Shown: positions 1 through 8,590, counted from the first letter of the stretch. The stretch is 64,000 bases of DNA from Geodermatophilus sabuli (GCF_900215145.1 NZ_OBDO01000003.1:279305-343304); one strand, 5' to 3'. Made by a program: numbers and translations. The notes: generated by a model not told the origin, from the letters alone.

Positions 1-100
1 CCCGGGCAATTCCGCGAGTAGTCAATAGTTGAGCGCAAAGATTCTTGGTTATTAACCAGGGGCCAACACGAGCCCACCGACCGTGAGCGCCGCGCCCACG

Positions 101-689
101 TCAGAGCCCCCGGACGTTCCCTGGATCCGCCAGCGCGCCCGGGCCGGCAGCCACGAGCGCGGTTCGTCGTCCGGCCGGTCCCCACACGCCGGCGACGACG
201 AGAGCGGCCGTGAGCGCCAGCAGCGGGCCGCCGGAACGCCGGTCGCCATGAGCACTCCGCCGGCGATCGCCGGAGGCAGCCAGATCCCTGTGGGGATCAG
301 CCGGGCGGGAGTCCCCGGCGCTGCCGGGCGGCTTCGAACCGAAAGGACACGGCGATCGGTGGGCCGATCTCGGCGAGGAGAGCCAGCCAGTCGACCAGCA
401 CGCGGTGGAACGCCAGGACGCCCAGCACCAGCCCCAGCGTCGTGATGACGGACGTCGCGACTCGACGGCGTGCGCCCCTGGACGTCTGCAACGCCAGCCC
501 GCCGGAGCAGGCTGCGGCGATGGCCGGGGCCAGGACCGCGAAGACGACGAGCAGGTCCCCCACCGGCATCCCACCCAACCGCATGGCGGCGCCCGCGCCG
601 AGGGTTGCATCTCCCCCACTGTCCCCGGACAGGTGCAGCGCGGCGCCGACGAGAACGAGCCCCAGCGCGGGTTCGTCCGGCAGCTCGGA
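101..689 (-). pseudogene. Decayed small membrane protein gene
   Basis: Directly after the stop of the monooxygenase gene the same frame stays open to about 297 and encodes hydrophobic, membrane-like protein (for example LLVVFAVLAPAIAAA and ITTLGLVLGVLAF). Membrane-like sequence then continues in two other frames: GIWLPPAIAGGVLMATG near 225-290 and GPLLALTAALVVAGVWG near 130-235, ending at a stop at 101. This looks like one multi-span protein broken by two frameshifts. No ATG or GTG lies near the open frame's beginning; the first ATG is at 584. The family is not recognised. It could instead be a short intact gene at 297-584. Confidence 0.45.
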
Positions 690-1820
690 TCAGCCGAGCG
701 GCACGGTCCAGGCGTCATACGCGTAGACCCAGTCTGCGTTGCCGGCGGTGCGCAGCCAGTCGTTGCCACGAGAGCCGATCTGCACGTCCGCGGTGCGCGC
801 CTGCCGCGCCCGCTCATAGGTCTGCAGCCCCGCGGCGGCGTCCCCAGGACGGTGCGCGGCCAGCGACCGCGCCAGGACGACGGCGTCCTCTATCGCCATC
901 CCGGCGCCCTGCGCCATGAACGGCATCATCGGGTGGCAGGCGTCGCCCAGCAGCGTCCGGGACCCGATCGACCAGCGCGGCAGCGGGTCGCGGACGTACA
1001 GCGCGGACTTCATGACCGAGCCGCAGGCGTCCAGCAGCGCCCGCGCCTCCGGGTGGAACGTGGCGTAGGCGCGCCGGAGCTCCTCGACGTCCCCCGGCGA
1101 GGTCCACGACTCCTCCCGCCACGACTCCTGCGGGCGGGTGGCGAAGACGAAGACGTCCCTCCCCCGGTTGAGCGGGAACGTGACGATCTGGGTCGCCGAG
1201 TCAGGCCCCCACCACTTGGTGAACGCCCCGAGGTTGGGCACGTCGAGCCGCGCCGCGGGAACGACAGCGCGATAGGCGACGACCCCGGTGAACTCCGGCT
1301 GCTCGGGACCCCACAGAGCCTCCCGCACGAGGGAGTGGATGCCGTCAGCGCCGACGAGCACGTCGACGGTCTCGGAGCTGCCGTCGACGAACTCGAGCAC
1401 GGTGCGGTCGCCGTCTTCACGCAGGGCCGCGAGCTCGCACCCGAGACGGAGGGACCCCGCCGGCAGGGCGCCGACGAGCGCGTCGAGCAGATCGGCGCGG
1501 TGGATGGTGAGCTGCGGCGATCCGTAGCGCTCCTCGGCGGCGGACCCCATCTCCAGGCGCGAGGTCTCCTCGCCGGTGTCCCACGTGCGACTGATCCGGT
1601 GCGAGGGCCGCGCGGCCGTCGCGCGCAGCGCCTCCCCCACCCCCAGCCCGTCGAGCGCGAGCACGGCGTTGGGCGTGAGGTTGATGTCCGCGCCGACCCG
1701 TCCGAGGCGGGCGGCCTGCTCGAAGACGACGACCTCCCGCCCGAGTTGGCGCAGCGCGATGGCCGCACACGTCCCGCCGACTCCTCCCCCGACGATCCCG
1801 ACAACCTGCGGTGCGCTCAT
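690..1820 (-). CDS. FAD-dependent aromatic-type monooxygenase
   Basis: 376 residues, normal length for single-component class A flavoprotein monooxygenases (salicylate or 3-hydroxybenzoate hydroxylase relatives). The N-terminal dinucleotide fold carries GGGVGG at 11-16, the DG motif appears as GADGIHS at 157-163, and the GD motif that contacts the FAD ribityl chain as GDACHP at 292-297. These enzymes use NADPH and oxygen to hydroxylate or epoxidise a small, often aromatic, substrate in the cytoplasm; the substrate cannot be read from sequence. It is divergent from a MarR-family regulator across an AT-rich spacer, an arrangement typical of a substrate-induced catabolic or detoxifying enzyme and its repressor. 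Confidence 0.85.
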   Translation of the reverse strand: MSAPQVVGIVGGGVGGTCAAIALRQLGREVVVFEQAARLGRVGADINLTPNAVLALDGLGVGEALRATAARPSHRISRTWDTGEETSRLEMGSAAEERYGSPQLTIHRADLLDALVGALPAGSLRLGCELAALREDGDRTVLEFVDGSSETVDVLVGADGIHSLVREALWGPEQPEFTGVVAYRAVVPAARLDVPNLGAFTKWWGPDSATQIVTFPLNRGRDVFVFATRPQESWREESWTSPGDVEELRRAYATFHPEARALLDACGSVMKSALYVRDPLPRWSIGSRTLLGDACHPMMPFMAQGAGMAIEDAVVLARSLAAHRPGDAAAGLQTYERARQARTADVQIGSRGNDWLRTAGNADWVYAYDAWTVPLG

Positions 1821-1866
1821 GGAGAACCCCTCGATGCGCTCCGGCGACGTGGCCGCCGGTAGATGT

Positions 1867-1893
1867 GTAAGTTCTTATATTCTTAGCTCTTAC
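1867..1893. promoter_or_regulatory. Candidate MarR operator/promoter in divergent spacer
   Basis: The 118-bp spacer between the monooxygenase and marR genes is strikingly AT-rich for this DNA. It has the inverted arms GTAAG (1867-1871) and CTTAC (1889-1893) and three spaced copies of TCTTA at 1873, 1881 and 1888. MarR dimers bind such imperfect palindromes, usually over their own promoters. Binding is inferred, not shown. Confidence 0.45.
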
Positions 1894-1938
1894 GTACAGT
1901 GGAGGCAAGCTCTCGATGCGAGACCCTGGGGAGGCGAC

Positions 1939-2457
1939 ATGGCCGGCGAGGCCCACCGGGCGGACGAGGTCGACGACGTCGTCGACCGGTGGGCGGCGGT
2001 CCGGCCCGACGTCGACCCGGCCAGCATCGGCGTGTTCGGCCGGATCGCCCGGCTGGACCTGATGCGGCGGGCCGCGGTCCGCCGCCTGCACAACCAGCAC
2101 GGCATCAACTCGGCCGCGTTCGACCTGCTGTCCCAGTTGCGCCGCGCCGATCCCCCGCACCGCCGCACGACCGGGGAGCTCGCCGAGGCCACCCTGCTCA
2201 CGTCAGCCGCCACGACGTTGCGCATCGACCGACTGGAGGCCGACGGCCTGGTGCGCCGGGTCCGGTCGGACGAGGACCGGCGGGTCGTGTACGCCGAGCT
2301 GACGCCAGCCGGTCTGGCGCGGATCGACGCGCTCTACGAGGAGCACGTGGCCCTGGAGAACCGACTGCTCGCCGGACTCGCGGTCGACGAGCGGATGCAG
2401 TTGGCGGATCTGTTGCGCACACTCACCCACTCGGTCGCGGACGCCGGCGACGCCTGA
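1939..2457 (+). CDS. MarR-family transcriptional regulator
   Basis: 172 residues. The centre holds the winged helix-turn-helix: GELAEATLLTSAATTLRIDR as the recognition region, followed by the wing with DGLVRRVRSDEDRR and the conserved ELTPAG. Flanking helices at both ends would make the dimer interface. Start chosen at ATG 1939, with GGGGAGG 5-10 bp upstream; the frame is open further upstream, but that part overlaps the divergent gene and the spacer. Divergent from the flavin monooxygenase, so its likely job is to repress that gene until a phenolic or similar ligand binds. The ligand is unknown. Confidence 0.88.
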   Translation: MAGEAHRADEVDDVVDRWAAVRPDVDPASIGVFGRIARLDLMRRAAVRRLHNQHGINSAAFDLLSQLRRADPPHRRTTGELAEATLLTSAATTLRIDRLEADGLVRRVRSDEDRRVVYAELTPAGLARIDALYEEHVALENRLLAGLAVDERMQLADLLRTLTHSVADAGDA

Positions 2458-2667
2458 GCCGACGCGTGCACTCCTCAGCGACGGATGTGTCACCCGGTGA
2501 CGTCGACAGGGCCGGTGCACTCGTGTGACCACGTGGCCTGGGGATGGGGCCGAACGCCCTCGGCTGGTCCGTAGCGAGGCACGGTCGGCGTGAGTAGCGT
2601 CCGGCTGCGTGCTGGGAAGGGCCGGGCGGCGACCCCGCCGCTGCACCGCGACCGCGGAGGTGCGCTG

Positions 2668-3036
2668 ATGTTCGTCTGCATCTGCCGCGCCGTCAGCAGC
2701 ACTGACGTGCGAGCGGCCATCGCCGAGGGCGCCCGCACGGTCAAGCAGGTGGCCGAGGCATGCGGAGCGAGCCGGGACTGCGGCAAGTGCGTGGTCCACG
2801 TCCGGGCCCTGCTCGACGTCGAGCACGGGCCTCGCGGCAGGGGGAGGCTCCCACAGGAATGCGAGAGCGAGGCGGCAGCACCCACCACGACAGAGGGAAC
2901 GAGCAGCGATGGTCTACCTGGTGTCCATCTTCCCCGTACCGGACTACGACCTGTGGCAGACCGAGTTGGCCCGGGGAACGGAGAGGCGGCGGCGGCACGG
3001 GGTCACCCGCCACTGGGTCTACCGCGGCTCGGATGA
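2668..3036 (+). CDS. BFD-like [2Fe-2S] ferredoxin with abnormal C-terminus
   Basis: The first 45 or so residues are a (2Fe-2S)-binding bacterioferritin-associated-ferredoxin-like domain: MFVCIC, then CGASRDCGKC, giving the CxC plus CxxxxxCxxC pattern. Such proteins reduce bacterioferritin iron or serve as small electron carriers. ATG 2668 follows CGGAGG at 2655-2660. Family members are usually about 60-80 residues, but this frame runs to 123 residues and overlaps the next gene by 128 bp; the tail is low-complexity and unlike the family. A lost stop or a frameshift after the ferredoxin core is the likely explanation, so the 3' end is uncertain. Confidence 0.6.
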   Translation: MFVCICRAVSSTDVRAAIAEGARTVKQVAEACGASRDCGKCVVHVRALLDVEHGPRGRGRLPQECESEAAAPTTTEGTSSDGLPGVHLPRTGLRPVADRVGPGNGEAAAARGHPPLGLPRLG

Positions 3037-3229
3037 TCCCAACGAGGTCATGATGGTGATGGAGTTGGCCAGCCTCGAGGACGCGAAGGCCTTCCTGGCG
3101 TCGCCGGAGGCGGGTACCCGAGCGTGGATGGACCGGATCGGGATGGAGATCTACCCGACGTTCTTCGTGGGTGAGCGGATCGAAGAAGCCGACTACGAGG
3201 ACACCCATGATCCCGCGCAGCGAGCCTGA
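2909..3229 (+). CDS. Small protein, possible dimeric alpha/beta-barrel fold
   Basis: 106 residues. The pattern of short beta strands and helices (MVYLVSIFPV, VMMVMELASLEDAKAFL) and the final EIYPTFFVGE resemble small ferredoxin-fold proteins of the antibiotic-biosynthesis-monooxygenase or stress-responsive barrel type, but no definite family could be assigned. It starts inside the 3' end of the preceding ferredoxin frame, whose tail is suspect. No catalytic residues can be named. Coding character is good: an acidic/hydrophobic pattern and no low-complexity runs. Confidence 0.6.
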   Translation: MVYLVSIFPVPDYDLWQTELARGTERRRRHGVTRHWVYRGSDDPNEVMMVMELASLEDAKAFLASPEAGTRAWMDRIGMEIYPTFFVGERIEEADYEDTHDPAQRA

Positions 3230-3470
3230 CTCCTCGTCGGCGGCACCCCGAGGACAGGCTCCGCCGCGTCCCTGTACGACCAGCAAGGCCTGCTGGCCTC
3301 GATCCACGACCGCCGGGGCGGGGCCGAAGCGTGAAGCGCAGACGCAGTCTCCAGTCGTCCTTCAGTGAAGTCGGCACCTGCGGGCCGCCGCGAAGGCGAT
3401 CGCCGCGGGGCACAGGTCACGGCCGCCGGCCGCACGTGGCTCCGAGTCGCCGATCCGGTCGGCTACCGGG

Positions 3471-3698
3471 TCAGGCAGGTGGCGGCGGACCTCCTCGACC
3501 CGCCTGGTCGCCGAGCGCCGGTTGATCGGACCGCTGCGTGACGTCGGGTTGCCGTCGGCGGCGGGCCTCCGGCCGCCTGCTCTCCCGCCAGTACATGAAC
3601 CCGAGAACCAGGAGCAGGCTTGCTAGCACCACCACGAAGGCAAGCGTCAGCAGGCTCACTCTCACCACCACCTTCCGACCGAGCGACAGTTGTTCCAT
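3471..3698 (-). CDS. Small single-span membrane protein
   Basis: 75 residues: a short basic N-terminus (SLGRKVVVR), one strong transmembrane helix (SLLTLAFVVVLASLLLVLG), then an Arg-rich cytoplasmic-type tail ending in prolines. No family recognised. It lies just downstream of the broken DUF418-type gene on the same strand, one base after that frame ends, and could be cotranscribed with it. The overlapping longer antisense-like frames have no such structure. Confidence 0.5.
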   Translation of the reverse strand: MEQLSLGRKVVVRVSLLTLAFVVVLASLLLVLGFMYWRESRRPEARRRRQPDVTQRSDQPALGDQAGRGGPPPPA

Positions 3699-4931
3699 TC
3701 ACGTCTTCGGACGCGCTGGACACCGTGCATCCCCTTGCACGTTGGCGAACTCAACCGACTCGCGGGGCAGCTCAGGGGCTGTGTGGGCTGGGCTCCGTCC
3801 GCGTCGTTCCGGAGACCCCCTACCGCTGGCTGCTTGCAGGGAACTCCACGTCACCAGGCGTTCCAGGGGGCCCCGGCCGAGGAACAGCCGCCACAGTGTG
3901 GCGGCGGCGGTGGTGATCAGGACGTAGACCAGCCAGGGCCGGTTGGTGTCGTAGTCGAGGGTGCCGGTGACCCACATGGCGACGATGCCGCCGACGTAGG
4001 CGGTGAGGGCCATCGACCCGACCGCTGCGAAGGGCGCGGTTGCACGCGGCAGGCAGTCGGCCAGCACCAGGCACGCCGCGATGACGACCAGGGCGACGCC
4101 GACCGAGCCGACGATCTCGAACGGGGTGCCGCTGTGCGGGGTGGCACCGATGAGCCAGACCGGGTCCCACTGATCGGGGCGCGAGGAGAAACCCTCCGGC
4201 CCCTCGATCGGTTGCCCTGCGGCCCACCACTGGGTGGTGAGCCAGCCGCCGCCATAGCCGAGGGCGGCCAGGCCCGCGCCGGCGGCCGCCATTCTCAACC
4301 GCATCCGGGCGGCGGTGAGGTCGCAGCGGCCCACGGCGAGCCCGACGAGGATGAACGTCCATCAGATCAGCGCCGGGTAGGAACCGGTCACCGCCAGCCA
4401 GACGAACGGGGCCTCGTAGGCGTCGTTGGCCTCGGAGAACTGGGCCAGCAGGAGGTCGATCGGAGGGGTGACCAGCGCGAGAGCACCGGCCAGCAGGAGG
4501 AGCCGGCCGGGCGGCCATCGGAGGAACGGCAGGGCGAGCACGAACAGGAGGGCGTACACGCCGAGGATGACGTCGATGTCGGTGCCCAGCGCCTCGAGGA
4601 CGCCGCCGATGGCGAACAGCCAAGCCGCCCGGACGAGGATCCGGATCCGGGCACGGACCAGGTCGTCGCCGGTGATCGGCACGGTGCGTCCGGACAGCAG
4701 GGCCACCGAGATGCCGGCGAGGACGGCGAACAGGATCGACGACCGACCGTTGACCACGCCCGCCCAACTCGAGGGCGTTCTCCCGACGTCGGTGGTGACA
4801 ACGCCGACGTGTGCGCCGAACATGCCGAAGACCGCCAGGGCGCGGGCGACATCGAGGCCGACGATCCGGCCGGACTCATGGGCCGAGCGACCCGGACTCC
4901 GTGACGGCGCGATGGCGAGGGCGGAGCTCAT
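3699..4931 (-). pseudogene. DUF418-type membrane protein, interrupted by TGA
   Basis: Encodes a multi-span membrane protein closely related to the intact paralogue at 7406-8590 (shared RIVGLDVARALAVFGMFGAH-type N-terminus, LGTDIDVILGVYALLF, SGTPFEIVGSVGVALVVIA). The frame is open from ATG 4931 to 3699 except for one TGA at 4362-4364. At that point the paralogue reads ALIWWTFILVG and this gene reads ALI-stop-WTFILVG, so the stop is a TGG-to-TGA change at a conserved Trp. Family members (DUF1624/DUF418, related to sugar acetyltransferases) have about 10 membrane helices and no settled role. Translation could restart at 4334, but half the membrane domain would be missing. A sequencing error is possible. 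Confidence 0.85.
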
Positions 4932-4980
4932 GGCCGGGCACGGTAAGCAGAGTCCGAACAGGGCAATGCCAGTCGCCCGA

Positions 4981-5019
4981 CGCTTTGCCAACTTCTTGCT
5001 CCGCTTTACCAACTTCTTA
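4981..5019 (-). promoter_or_regulatory. 21-bp tandem repeat upstream of first DUF418-type gene
   Basis: Two copies of cgctttRccaacttcttR, at 4981-4998 and 5002-5019, spaced exactly 21 bp (two helical turns), 50-90 bp upstream of the gene on the minus strand. The same half-sites, gccRaSttcttg, recur upstream of the second DUF418-type gene. The spacing and position suggest a regulator binding two sites on one DNA face, in the manner of OmpR/PhoB-type response regulators. This is an inference. Confidence 0.55.
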
Positions 5020-5160
5020 CCCACGGCTGAGCGGCGGCGATTCCGGGGCGACGATCTGCCTGACATGTACTGCACCGGAATGGGGTGACAGCGTTGCCGG
5101 GGCACCTCATCCTGGCTCGCGGGGGAGCCGCACCCCTTCCGCGGCCGCTGAACGGAGCCG

Positions 5161-6513
5161 GTGTTCGTGCGCACTCGGATCATCGCCCTGGCCGTGCTGG
5201 CCTCCGTCGTGGCCACGGTCCTGTTCGCCGTGCCGCTGGGGATCGCGGTGTTCCGGCACCTGGTCGGGCAGGAGCGCGGGCACCTGCTGCGGGTGGCCAA
5301 CGACGTCGCGATCACCGTGGCCGACGACGTGGAGGCCGGCGCGGCCGTCGACCCCGACGACCTGACCGATGTCGGGGACGACGGTGAGGACATCACCGCC
5401 GCCGTGTTCGACGAGGACGGGGACCGGCTGGCCGGGACCGCACCCGTTCGAGACGAGGACGTCCTGGCCGGTGCGCTGGACGGCGACATCAAGGCCGGCG
5501 CCGACGACGACCTCCTGTTCGCCGCCGCGCCGGTCACGCATGGCGAGGACATCATCGGTGCCGTCCTCGTGTCCGAGTCCCGCGCGGACGTGTACGGCGA
5601 GCTGGCCGTCACCTGGACCGGGATGGCCGGGCTCGCCACGGTGGCGGTGACCGTCGCGTGGCTGGTGGGGCGGCGACAGGCCCGCCGGCTGGCGCAGCCC
5701 CTGGAGGACCTGGAGGAGAGCGCCCGACGGCTCGGGGACGGCGACTTCAGCGTGCGCAGCCGCCCGGGGGGCATTCCCGAGATCGACTCCGTCGGCGTCG
5801 CCCTGGACAGCACCGCCGCCCGCCTCGACGACCTGATCACCCGTGAGCGCGCGTTCTCCGCCGACGCCTCCCACCAGCTGCGCACACCGCTGGCCGGTCT
5901 GCGGCTGCGCCTGGAGGCCGCGCTGGAGCAGGCCGACGCGGACCCCCGGCCGGCGATCGCCGCGAGCCTCGCCGACGCCGACCGCCTGGAGGCGATCATC
6001 GACGAGCTGCTGCTGCTCGCCCGGGCCGGGCAGGCCGGTCACGCTAGCCGGATCGACCTGGGCGCCCTGCTCGGGGAGCTCGCCCCCGAGTGGGAGGCGC
6101 GGCTGGCGCTGACCGGCCGCGACCTCGTGCTGCGGGTGGACCAGGGGACGCCCGACCCGCTCGCCTCGCCCGCCGCGGTCCGGCAGGTGCTCGCCGTGCT
6201 CGTCGACAACGCGACGGCGCACGGCGCCGGCACGGTCACCGTGGCCGCACGGGAGGGCAGCGGCGCGGTGGCCGTGGACGTCTGCGACGAGGGGCCGGGG
6301 TTGTCCGAACCGGCCGGGATGGTGTTCGCCCGGCGGGCCGACCGCCGCGACGGGCACGGCATCGGCCTCGCCCTGGCCCGCCGCCTCGCCGAGGCCGAGC
6401 ACGGTCGGCTCCACCTGACGCATGTGTCCCCACCGGTGTTCACCCTGCTCCTGCCCGCGGCCGCCGATTCACCGGACGAGCCGGCGGGCTCCGCCGAGAT
6501 CCTGCAGGGGTAG
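5161..6513 (+). CDS. Sensor histidine kinase without adjacent response regulator
   Basis: 450 residues. Membrane helix 1 at about 6-30, an extracytoplasmic acidic sensor domain at about 35-145 (many Asp/Glu), membrane helix 2 at about 150-170, a HAMP linker, then HisKA with phosphoacceptor His238 in SHQLRTPL, and a HATPase domain with N350 (LVDNATAHG), DEGPGL at 376-381 and GHGIGLAL at 398-405. It therefore looks catalytically complete. A GTG start at 5161 or 5167 is possible. The cognate response regulator, normally overlapping the kinase, is absent on both sides: a DUF418-type gene lies divergently upstream and a transporter relic downstream. The acidic sensor domain could bind a cation, but the ligand is unknown. 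Confidence 0.85.
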   Translation: MFVRTRIIALAVLASVVATVLFAVPLGIAVFRHLVGQERGHLLRVANDVAITVADDVEAGAAVDPDDLTDVGDDGEDITAAVFDEDGDRLAGTAPVRDEDVLAGALDGDIKAGADDDLLFAAAPVTHGEDIIGAVLVSESRADVYGELAVTWTGMAGLATVAVTVAWLVGRRQARRLAQPLEDLEESARRLGDGDFSVRSRPGGIPEIDSVGVALDSTAARLDDLITRERAFSADASHQLRTPLAGLRLRLEAALEQADADPRPAIAASLADADRLEAIIDELLLLARAGQAGHASRIDLGALLGELAPEWEARLALTGRDLVLRVDQGTPDPLASPAAVRQVLAVLVDNATAHGAGTVTVAAREGSGAVAVDVCDEGPGLSEPAGMVFARRADRRDGHGIGLALARRLAEAEHGRLHLTHVSPPVFTLLLPAAADSPDEPAGSAEILQG

Positions 6514-6529
6514 GTCCGAGGTGTGAAGG

Positions 6530-6959
6530 TCCGGCGGACGACTGCTCGGGAGTCAGCGCGTCTGTGCTCGTCGGCGCCGGCGGGGTCGCGGCCGGGTTCC
6601 CGCTGGCCGACCCGGTCGTGGGTCTGGTGATCACGGTGGCGATCCTGGCGGTGCTCCGCACTGCCGGCCGTGACGTGTACCGCCGGCTGATGGACGCCGT
6701 CGATCCGGAGTTGATCGACCGCGCCGAGCGGTCACTGTTGGACACGCCGGGAGTGACCGGCATCCGCGGGGTGCGGATGCGGTGGATCGGGCACGTCCTG
6801 CACGCCGAGGCCGATCTCGAGATCGACGGCGCGGTGAGCATCGCCGACGCGCACACCCTGGCCCATGACGCCGAGCACCGGTTGACGCATGCCGTTCCGA
6901 AGCTCAGCTCCGCGACAATCCACGCCTACCCGGCCACCCGGCACGCAGCGGCCCCCTGA
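6530..6959 (+). pseudogene. 5'-truncated cation diffusion facilitator (metal efflux) gene
   Basis: The surviving product matches the last third of CDF metal/proton antiporters: the final two membrane spans (VGAGGVAAGFPLADPVVGL, ITVAILAVLRTAG), the RRLMDAVDPELIDRAE linker and the C-terminal cytoplasmic metal-binding ferredoxin-like domain (HVLHAEADLEIDG to the end). Full-length members have about 300 residues and six spans; here the first four spans and their metal-site Asp/His pairs are missing. The reading frame upstream is the out-of-frame shadow of the kinase gene. It is therefore a 3' relic, not a working transporter. Confidence 0.8.
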
Positions 6960-7066
6960 CGCCGAGGCCGACGCGCGGTGCGGGTGGGCGTGGAGCTCCG
7001 CGGCGGCCGAGCGCATGCTGACGAGCACACGTCGCCGCCCCTGCCGTCGCCCGCTCGGAGAACGCC

Positions 7067-7297
7067 GTGACCGAGTTCGTCACCCTCGTCGCCCTCGGGG
7101 TCGTCGTCGTCGGCGTCGGCGTCCTGGTCGCCGCGTACCTGCTGACCGCGGTCGTGTGGCTGGTGGCCCGCGGAGTCCGGCGCCGCGGGCAGGTCGGGCC
7201 CAGCCCGCGAGATCACGAGCGTCCACCGCGCGGCGAGGGATCGCACGCCACTCGTTTCGACGGAGTGGGCGGGGCAGGCAGTCGGCCCGACAGCTGA
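7067..7297 (+). CDS. Small single-span membrane protein
   Basis: 76 residues: short N-terminus MTEF, a long hydrophobic stretch (LVALGVVVVGVGVLVAAYLL followed by TAVVWLVARGV), then a basic and polar tail. No family recognised. It stands alone between the CDF relic and the convergent DUF418-type gene. The coding call rests on the clean membrane profile. Confidence 0.5.
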   Translation: MTEFVTLVALGVVVVGVGVLVAAYLLTAVVWLVARGVRRRGQVGPSPRDHERPPRGEGSHATRFDGVGGAGSRPDS

Positions 7298-7405
7298 ACG
7301 CGGCAACGGCCGTCAGCGTTCGGACGCCGCGTCACCGGAGGCGTCCTTCCGACCGGTGGATGGGCGAGCCGTCTGCCCCTGTGTCCGTCCGCGGCGACGC
7401 TCTGG

Positions 7406-8590
7406 TCAGGACGACGGCTGCGGCCGGGACGCCCGGTGCCGGACGGCCAACGCTGCCGCCCTGTGGGAGCTGCTGGAGAGCAGCTTCTCCAGCGGGCCCT
7501 GGCCGACGACCAGGTGCCAACCGGTGGCGAGCACGACGATCACCCCGATGAACGCCATCCAGGTCGCAACGCCCTCGACGTCCCAGTCGAGCACGGCAGG
7601 CGCGAAGACGTGGCTGGTGTAGGTCGTCAGCGCCATCGCGCCGACCGACACCAACGGGAAGGTCGTCGTCGGCAGCCGCTCGGCGACGACGAGGCACACC
7701 GCGATGACGACCAGTGCGACACCGGCCGATCCCACGATCTCGCAGGTCGTGCCGCTGTGTGGCGCAGCCCCGGTCAGCCAGGTGAGGCTCCAGCTGCGGG
7801 AGTCGATCTCGCCGTCGACCCAGTCCTGCGTCGATGCCGCCTGCCCCCACCACCCGGACGTCATCCAGCCGGTGGTGTAACCGAGTACGGCCAGCGTCGC
7901 GCCGGCGGACAGCAGCCGTGCCCGCAGCCGCGGTGAGCTCAGGTCGGAGCGGCCAACGGCCATGCCGACCAGGATGAAGGTCCACCAGATCAAGGCCGGG
8001 TAGGGGCCGTTGAGCATCAGCAGCACGAAGGGGGACTCCTCGAGCCCGGTGGCTTGCGCCCACACCGTCAGGAGCAGCGCCAGTGGGGGCGTCAGGACCG
8101 CCAGCACGGCCGCCGCGAGCAGCAGTCGGCGCGGCGACCAGCGCAGGAACGGCAGCACCAGGAGGAACAGGATCGCGTAGACGCCCAGGATCACGTCGAT
8201 GTCGGTGCCGAGCGCCTCCAGCGTCGCACCGATGCCGAACGCCCACGCCGCCCGAACCAGCAGCCGGATCCGGGCGCGGACCAGGTCCTCACCGGCCGGC
8301 GCGGCAGTCCGGCCGGTCAGCAGCGCCACCGACACCCCGGCGAGCACCGCGAAGAGGATGGAGGACCGGCCGTGGACGATCCCCAGCCAGCTCGACGGCG
8401 AGACACCCACATCGGCGGGCACCGCACCGAAGTGCGCGCCCACCATGCCGAACACCGCCAGGGCCCGGGCCATGTCGAGCCCGACCACCCGGCCGGGCCG
8501 CCGGAGCTGTCGTTGCCCCTCGGGAGTTCGGCGGGCCACCGGGCCGGAGGGTGTGGCGGTCACGCCGTCGGGTCGGGTGAGCAGAGGCAT
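7406..8590 (-). CDS. DUF418-type integral membrane protein (intact paralogue)
   Basis: 394 residues with about ten predicted membrane helices. The N-terminal motif GRVVGLDMARALAVFGMVGA, the DIDVILGVYAILFLL segment, YPALIWWTFILVGMAVGR and the C-terminal GSAGVALVVIAVCLVVAE block identify it as the same family as the interrupted gene at 3699-4931. The N-terminal half resembles heparan-alpha-glucosaminide acetyltransferase-like (DUF1624) proteins and the C-terminal half DUF418. The function of the bacterial members is unsettled; acyl or sugar modification at the membrane is a family-based guess. The shared upstream tandem repeat suggests both copies were regulated together. Confidence 0.8.
   Translation of the reverse strand: MPLLTRPDGVTATPSGPVARRTPEGQRQLRRPGRVVGLDMARALAVFGMVGAHFGAVPADVGVSPSSWLGIVHGRSSILFAVLAGVSVALLTGRTAAPAGEDLVRARIRLLVRAAWAFGIGATLEALGTDIDVILGVYAILFLLVLPFLRWSPRRLLLAAAVLAVLTPPLALLLTVWAQATGLEESPFVLLMLNGPYPALIWWTFILVGMAVGRSDLSSPRLRARLLSAGATLAVLGYTTGWMTSGWWGQAASTQDWVDGEIDSRSWSLTWLTGAAPHSGTTCEIVGSAGVALVVIAVCLVVAERLPTTTFPLVSVGAMALTTYTSHVFAPAVLDWDVEGVATWMAFIGVIVVLATGWHLVVGQGPLEKLLSSSSHRAAALAVRHRASRPQPSS

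Noticed and set aside
3230-3470. Several frames, including one reading GRTWLRVADPVGYRVRQVAA
   Set aside because: Short, overlapping the better-supported membrane protein gene on the other strand, and without a recognisable family.
4362-5999. Long minus-strand frame continuing upstream of ATG 4931 to 5999
   Set aside because: The part upstream of 4931 is the antisense of the histidine kinase and the tandem repeat; only the part from 4931 down is DUF418-type protein.
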